Of a DNA stretch of 64,000 nt, positions 61,856 through 64,000 are shown piece by piece; position 1 is the first letter of the stretch, and every line of letters starts with the position of its first letter. The DNA comes from Nocardia thailandica NBRC 100428 (GTDB lineage Bacteria; Actinomycetota; Actinomycetes; Mycobacteriales; Mycobacteriaceae), in contig NZ_BAGK01000025.1 in NCBI RefSeq assembly GCF_000308795.1, forward strand, positions 1 through 64,000, in the 5' to 3' direction. The notes beneath the pieces are model-generated. The model did not search any database. It saw only the letters and a list, made by a program, of their open reading frames with translations, and was not told the DNA's origin. The position numbers and the translations under genes were made by a program.

Positions 61856-62500
61856 CTAGAGGGTCAGCTCGGCCTCGGGCCGCACCGGACGGAACTCGGT
61901 GCCCGCGGGTGCCATCTCGGTGAGTCTGCCGAAGTAGATCCCGCGGGCCTCCGGCTCGATGATCCCGTAGTGGATGGGCACGGCGGTGCGCGGATTGACC
62001 GCACGCAGGTAGTCGACCGCCTCCGCGACCCGCATCCACGGCGCGGCCGCCGGGATCGCGAGCACCCCGACCGGCACCGGCGGCACCCACAGCGAGTCGC
62101 CGGGGTGCACCAGCTGGGCCGGATCGGCGGCGGTGCCGAGCTGGAAGACCGTGTTATCGATCACGGGGATCTCCGGGTGGATCACCGCGTGCCTGCCCCC
62201 GCCGCCGGTGATCCGCAACTCACCGAGGTCGAGGACCTGGCCCGCCGACACCGGCTCCCAGCCCTCGCCGCGCTGCTGGGCGGTCTCGGGATCCGACAGC
62301 AGGCGCGCGCCGGGATTGGCCTCGACGAGCGCCTCGATCCGGGCGGGATCGATGTGGTCGGGGTGCTGGTGGGTCACCGCGATCGCGTCCAGGCCGGTGA
62401 TGCCCTCGAAGCCGTGCGAGAACGTCCCCGGGTCGAACAGGACCTTGACGCCGTGCAGTTCCACCAGGATGCAGGAGTGGCCGAAGTGGGCGATGCGCAT
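61856..62500 (-). CDS. Metallo-beta-lactamase-fold hydrolase (UlaG/YcfU-like)
   Basis: A 214-residue MBL-fold enzyme. The zinc motif THQHPDHID is HxHxDH, with His at the start (MRIAHFGHSCILVELHGVKV) and a further His in VPIHYGII. VLFDPGTFSHGFEGITGLDA is the second-strand block typical of UlaG-like MBL-fold proteins. The stop lies one base after the M20 stop, convergent. ATG 62500 ends 98 bases from purS. Substrate unknown. Confidence 0.85.
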   Translation of the reverse strand: MRIAHFGHSCILVELHGVKVLFDPGTFSHGFEGITGLDAIAVTHQHPDHIDPARIEALVEANPGARLLSDPETAQQRGEGWEPVSAGQVLDLGELRITGGGGRHAVIHPEIPVIDNTVFQLGTAADPAQLVHPGDSLWVPPVPVGVLAIPAAAPWMRVAEAVDYLRAVNPRTAVPIHYGIIEPEARGIYFGRLTEMAPAGTEFRPVRPEAELTL

Positions 62501-62597
62501 ACCGCGATGCTATGCCCGCGCGACCCCGGACGGCGGGTACGCGGGCCGCGCCACTAGGATTTCCCCTGTAACCCCCACACCACATGAGGAGCAACAG

Positions 62598-62834
62598 GTG
62601 GCACGAGTCGTGGTCGAGGTGATGCCGAAGGCCGAGATCCTGGACCCCCAGGGACAGGCCATCGTCGGTGCGCTCCCGCGTCTGGGATTCGCCGGAGTCG
62701 CGGATGTCCGGCAGGGCAAGCGGTTCGAGCTGGAGGTCGATGACAGCGTCGACGACGCCGAGCTCGAGAAGATCGCCGAGGCCCTGCTGGCCAACACGGT
62801 GATCGAGGACTGGAAGGTCGTCCGGGTCTCATGA
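62598..62834 (+). CDS. purS: Phosphoribosylformylglycinamidine synthase subunit PurS
   Basis: A 78-residue protein, the small bridging subunit of the FGAM synthase PurLQS. The text [40 protein letters not shown] and [14 protein letters not shown] are the PurS blocks. GTG 62598 follows GAGGAG. The stop overlaps purQ (ATGA at 62831-62834). purL should lie beyond the right edge or elsewhere. Confidence 0.95.
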   Translation: MARVVVEVMPKAEILDPQGQAIVGALPRLGFAGVADVRQGKRFELEVDDSVDDAELEKIAEALLANTVIEDWKVVRVS

Positions 62835-63508
62835 GTGCCCGTATCGGTGTCATCACCTTCCCGGGCACGCTCGACGACGTCGACGCGGCCCGCGCGGTGC
62901 GCCTCGCGGGCGGCGAGGCCGTCAGCCTGTGGCACGCCGACGCCGACATCAAGGGCGTCGACGCGGTCGTGGTGCCGGGCGGATTCTCCTACGGCGACTA
63001 CCTGCGCTGCGGCGCCATCGCCCGGTTCGCCCCGGTGATGGGCGAGGTCGTGCGGGCGGCGGGCCAGGGTCTGCCGGTGCTCGGCATCTGCAACGGCTTC
63101 CAGGTGCTGTGCGAGGCGGGCCTGCTGCCCGGCGCGCTGACCCGCAACGAGGGCCTGCACTTCATCTGCCGCGACCAGTGGCTGAAGGTCGAGTCGACCA
63201 CCACGGCCTGGACCTCCCGCTACGACGACGGCGCGCAGATCCTCATCCCGCTGAAGTCGGGCGAGGGCCGCTACCAGGCGTCGGAGCAGGTGCTCGACGA
63301 GCTGGAGGGCGAGGGCCGCGTGGTGTTCCGCTACGCGGGCGACAACCCGAACGGCTCGCAGCGCGGGATCGCCGGTATCGCCTCGGCGAACGGGCGGGTC
63401 GTCGGCCTGATGCCGCACCCGGAGCACGCCACCGAACCGCTCACCGGGCCCAGCGACGACGGCCTCGGCCTGTTCCTCTCGGTGCTGGACAGCCTGGTCA
63501 GCGCCTAG
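62831..63508 (+). CDS. purQ: Phosphoribosylformylglycinamidine synthase subunit PurQ
   Basis: A 225-residue class I glutamine amidotransferase that supplies ammonia to PurL. The nucleophile elbow is [18 protein letters not shown] with its Cys, and the C-terminal His and Glu are in [12 protein letters not shown]. The N-terminal [20 protein letters not shown] and [19 protein letters not shown] are standard. It overlaps purS by four bases and is followed by a terminator. Confidence 0.96.
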   Translation: MSARIGVITFPGTLDDVDAARAVRLAGGEAVSLWHADADIKGVDAVVVPGGFSYGDYLRCGAIARFAPVMGEVVRAAGQGLPVLGICNGFQVLCEAGLLPGALTRNEGLHFICRDQWLKVESTTTAWTSRYDDGAQILIPLKSGEGRYQASEQVLDELEGEGRVVFRYAGDNPNGSQRGIAGIASANGRVVGLMPHPEHATEPLTGPSDDGLGLFLSVLDSLVSA

Positions 63509-63515
63509 TTCTCCA

Positions 63516-63559
63516 CTCGGCCGCCGGCGCGCAGGGAAATCCGCGCTCCGGCGGCCGAG
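63516..63559 (+). terminator. Terminator hairpin after purQ
   Basis: CTCGGCCGCCGG (63516-63527) faces its complement at 63548-63559, with a 20-base loop, right after the purQ stop. Confidence 0.7.
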
Positions 63560-63670
63560 CTATTTCCGGGTGAAATCCCTTGCGGGTCGGTGTATTTCGG
63601 TGCAAGCCCGCTTGATCTGCGCATTCGGGGACGCGGAAATGGCGTTAACTGGGTACGCTGCTCACTGGTG

Positions 63671-63686
63671 CGAACAGCGCTGTTCG
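63671..63686. promoter_or_regulatory. 16-bp palindrome upstream of a marR-like gene
   Basis: CGAACAGCGCTGTTCG is a perfect palindrome 22 bases before ATG 63709. TACGCT (63654-63659) just upstream is a -10-like hexamer. The position suits autorepression. Confidence 0.6.
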
Positions 63687-63708
63687 ATGAGTTTGTCAGT
63701 GGGTGGGA

Positions 63709-64000
63709 ATGCGATCCGAGTCCATCATGAGTGGGTATTCCACAGTGCACGGCGCACTGCGCGCGGCGGAAAGAAATTGGCTTGGGCAACTGGAATCCGC
63801 CCTGTCCGCGGAGAATCTCACGGCCGACCACTGGTCCATGCTGTCGAACCTGTCCACCGATTCCGGCCTGACGATGAGCGAATTGGCCGGGCGGGCCCAG
63901 CTGCCGCCGTCCTCGGCGACCCGGCACGCGGACCATCTGGCCGAGCGCGGCCTGGTCTTCCGGCTCGCCGCCGAGGACGACCGGCGCCGCATCCTCATCG
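63709..64000 (+). CDS. MarR-family regulator, 5' part
   Basis: The open frame runs off the right edge. The visible 97 residues carry the MarR winged-helix core: GYSTVHGALRAAERNWLGQL, then NLTADHWSMLSNLSTDSGLT and MSELAGRAQLPPSSATRHAD for the recognition helix, and RGLVFRLAAEDDRRRILI for the wing with the DxRRR motif. ATG 63709 or ATG 63727 could be the start; GGTGGGA before 63709 is a weak ribosome binding site. A palindrome upstream is the likely operator. The target is unknown. Confidence 0.8.
   Translation, partial: MRSESIMSGYSTVHGALRAAERNWLGQLESALSAENLTADHWSMLSNLSTDSGLTMSELAGRAQLPPSSATRHADHLAERGLVFRLAAEDDRRRILI

Overview
The window is high-GC actinobacterial DNA, most like Nocardia or a close relative in the Mycobacteriales. 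The grounds are a complete Mce4-type sterol importer (two YrbE permeases, six Mce proteins, two Mce-associated proteins), sterol side-chain genes of the KstR regulon in nearly the same order as the Mycobacterium tuberculosis Rv3490-Rv3546 block, an antigen-85-like mycolyltransferase, an EspR-like regulator, many GTG starts and many apparently leaderless promoters. The species cannot be fixed from the sequence alone.

Layout. (1) 1-2.5 kb: the tail of a Pro/Ala-rich membrane protein, an ImmA/IrrE metallopeptidase, a polytopic membrane protein coupled to it, and a convergent EspR-like HTH regulator. (2) 2.8-26.6 kb: sterol catabolism. fadA5 and cyp125 diverge. An operon of five genes follows (DUF35/OB-fold protein, ltp4, ltp3, a luciferase-like oxidoreductase and an NTF2-fold protein), diverging from an Rv3520c-like oxidoreductase. 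Then come an acyl-CoA ligase, a SigG-type sigma factor with a VOC protein, the echA19/fadD19 pair, fadE26-fadE27, the ferredoxin fdxD and hsd4A. (3) 16.97-23.0 kb: an insert between fadD19 and fadE27. It carries a two-gene cassette of unknown function (a Ser/Thr-rich, partly coiled-coil 875-residue protein and a protein with a restriction-nuclease-like D...ExK motif) plus a TetR/FAD-monooxygenase pair with three copies of a shared operator. (4) 26.97-36.97 kb: the mce4 operon, almost every junction overlapping. (5) 36.95-42.5 kb: a two-component system, otsA, small genes, an orphan mbtH and tRNA-Thr. (6) 42.5-43.4 kb: an islet beside the tRNA with a broken secreted-protein gene. (7) 43.5-64 kb: purine genes (purD, purB, purS-purQ) spread among HIT, PH-domain, M23 peptidase, aminotransferase, TetR, mycolyltransferase, oligopeptidase B and glutamate decarboxylase/antiporter genes, ending in a truncated marR.

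How it fits together. Mce4 imports sterol and CYP125 oxidises the side-chain terminus. FadD19 and probably a second FadD make CoA esters, FadE26-FadE27 dehydrogenate, EchA19 hydrates, Hsd4A oxidises the hydroxyacyl and FadA5 thiolyses. Ltp3/Ltp4 with the DUF35 protein probably cleave C24-branched side chains. KstR-type operators (TNNAACNNGTTNNA and one-mismatch versions) sit in front of each of these units, and in several the operator's last bases form the -10 hexamer, so occupancy would block RNA polymerase directly. Many genes show a -10 hexamer TANNNT exactly seven bases before a GTG or ATG start, which points to leaderless mRNAs as a common mode here.

Functions are assigned by recognising motifs and remembered family sequences. 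No database search was run.
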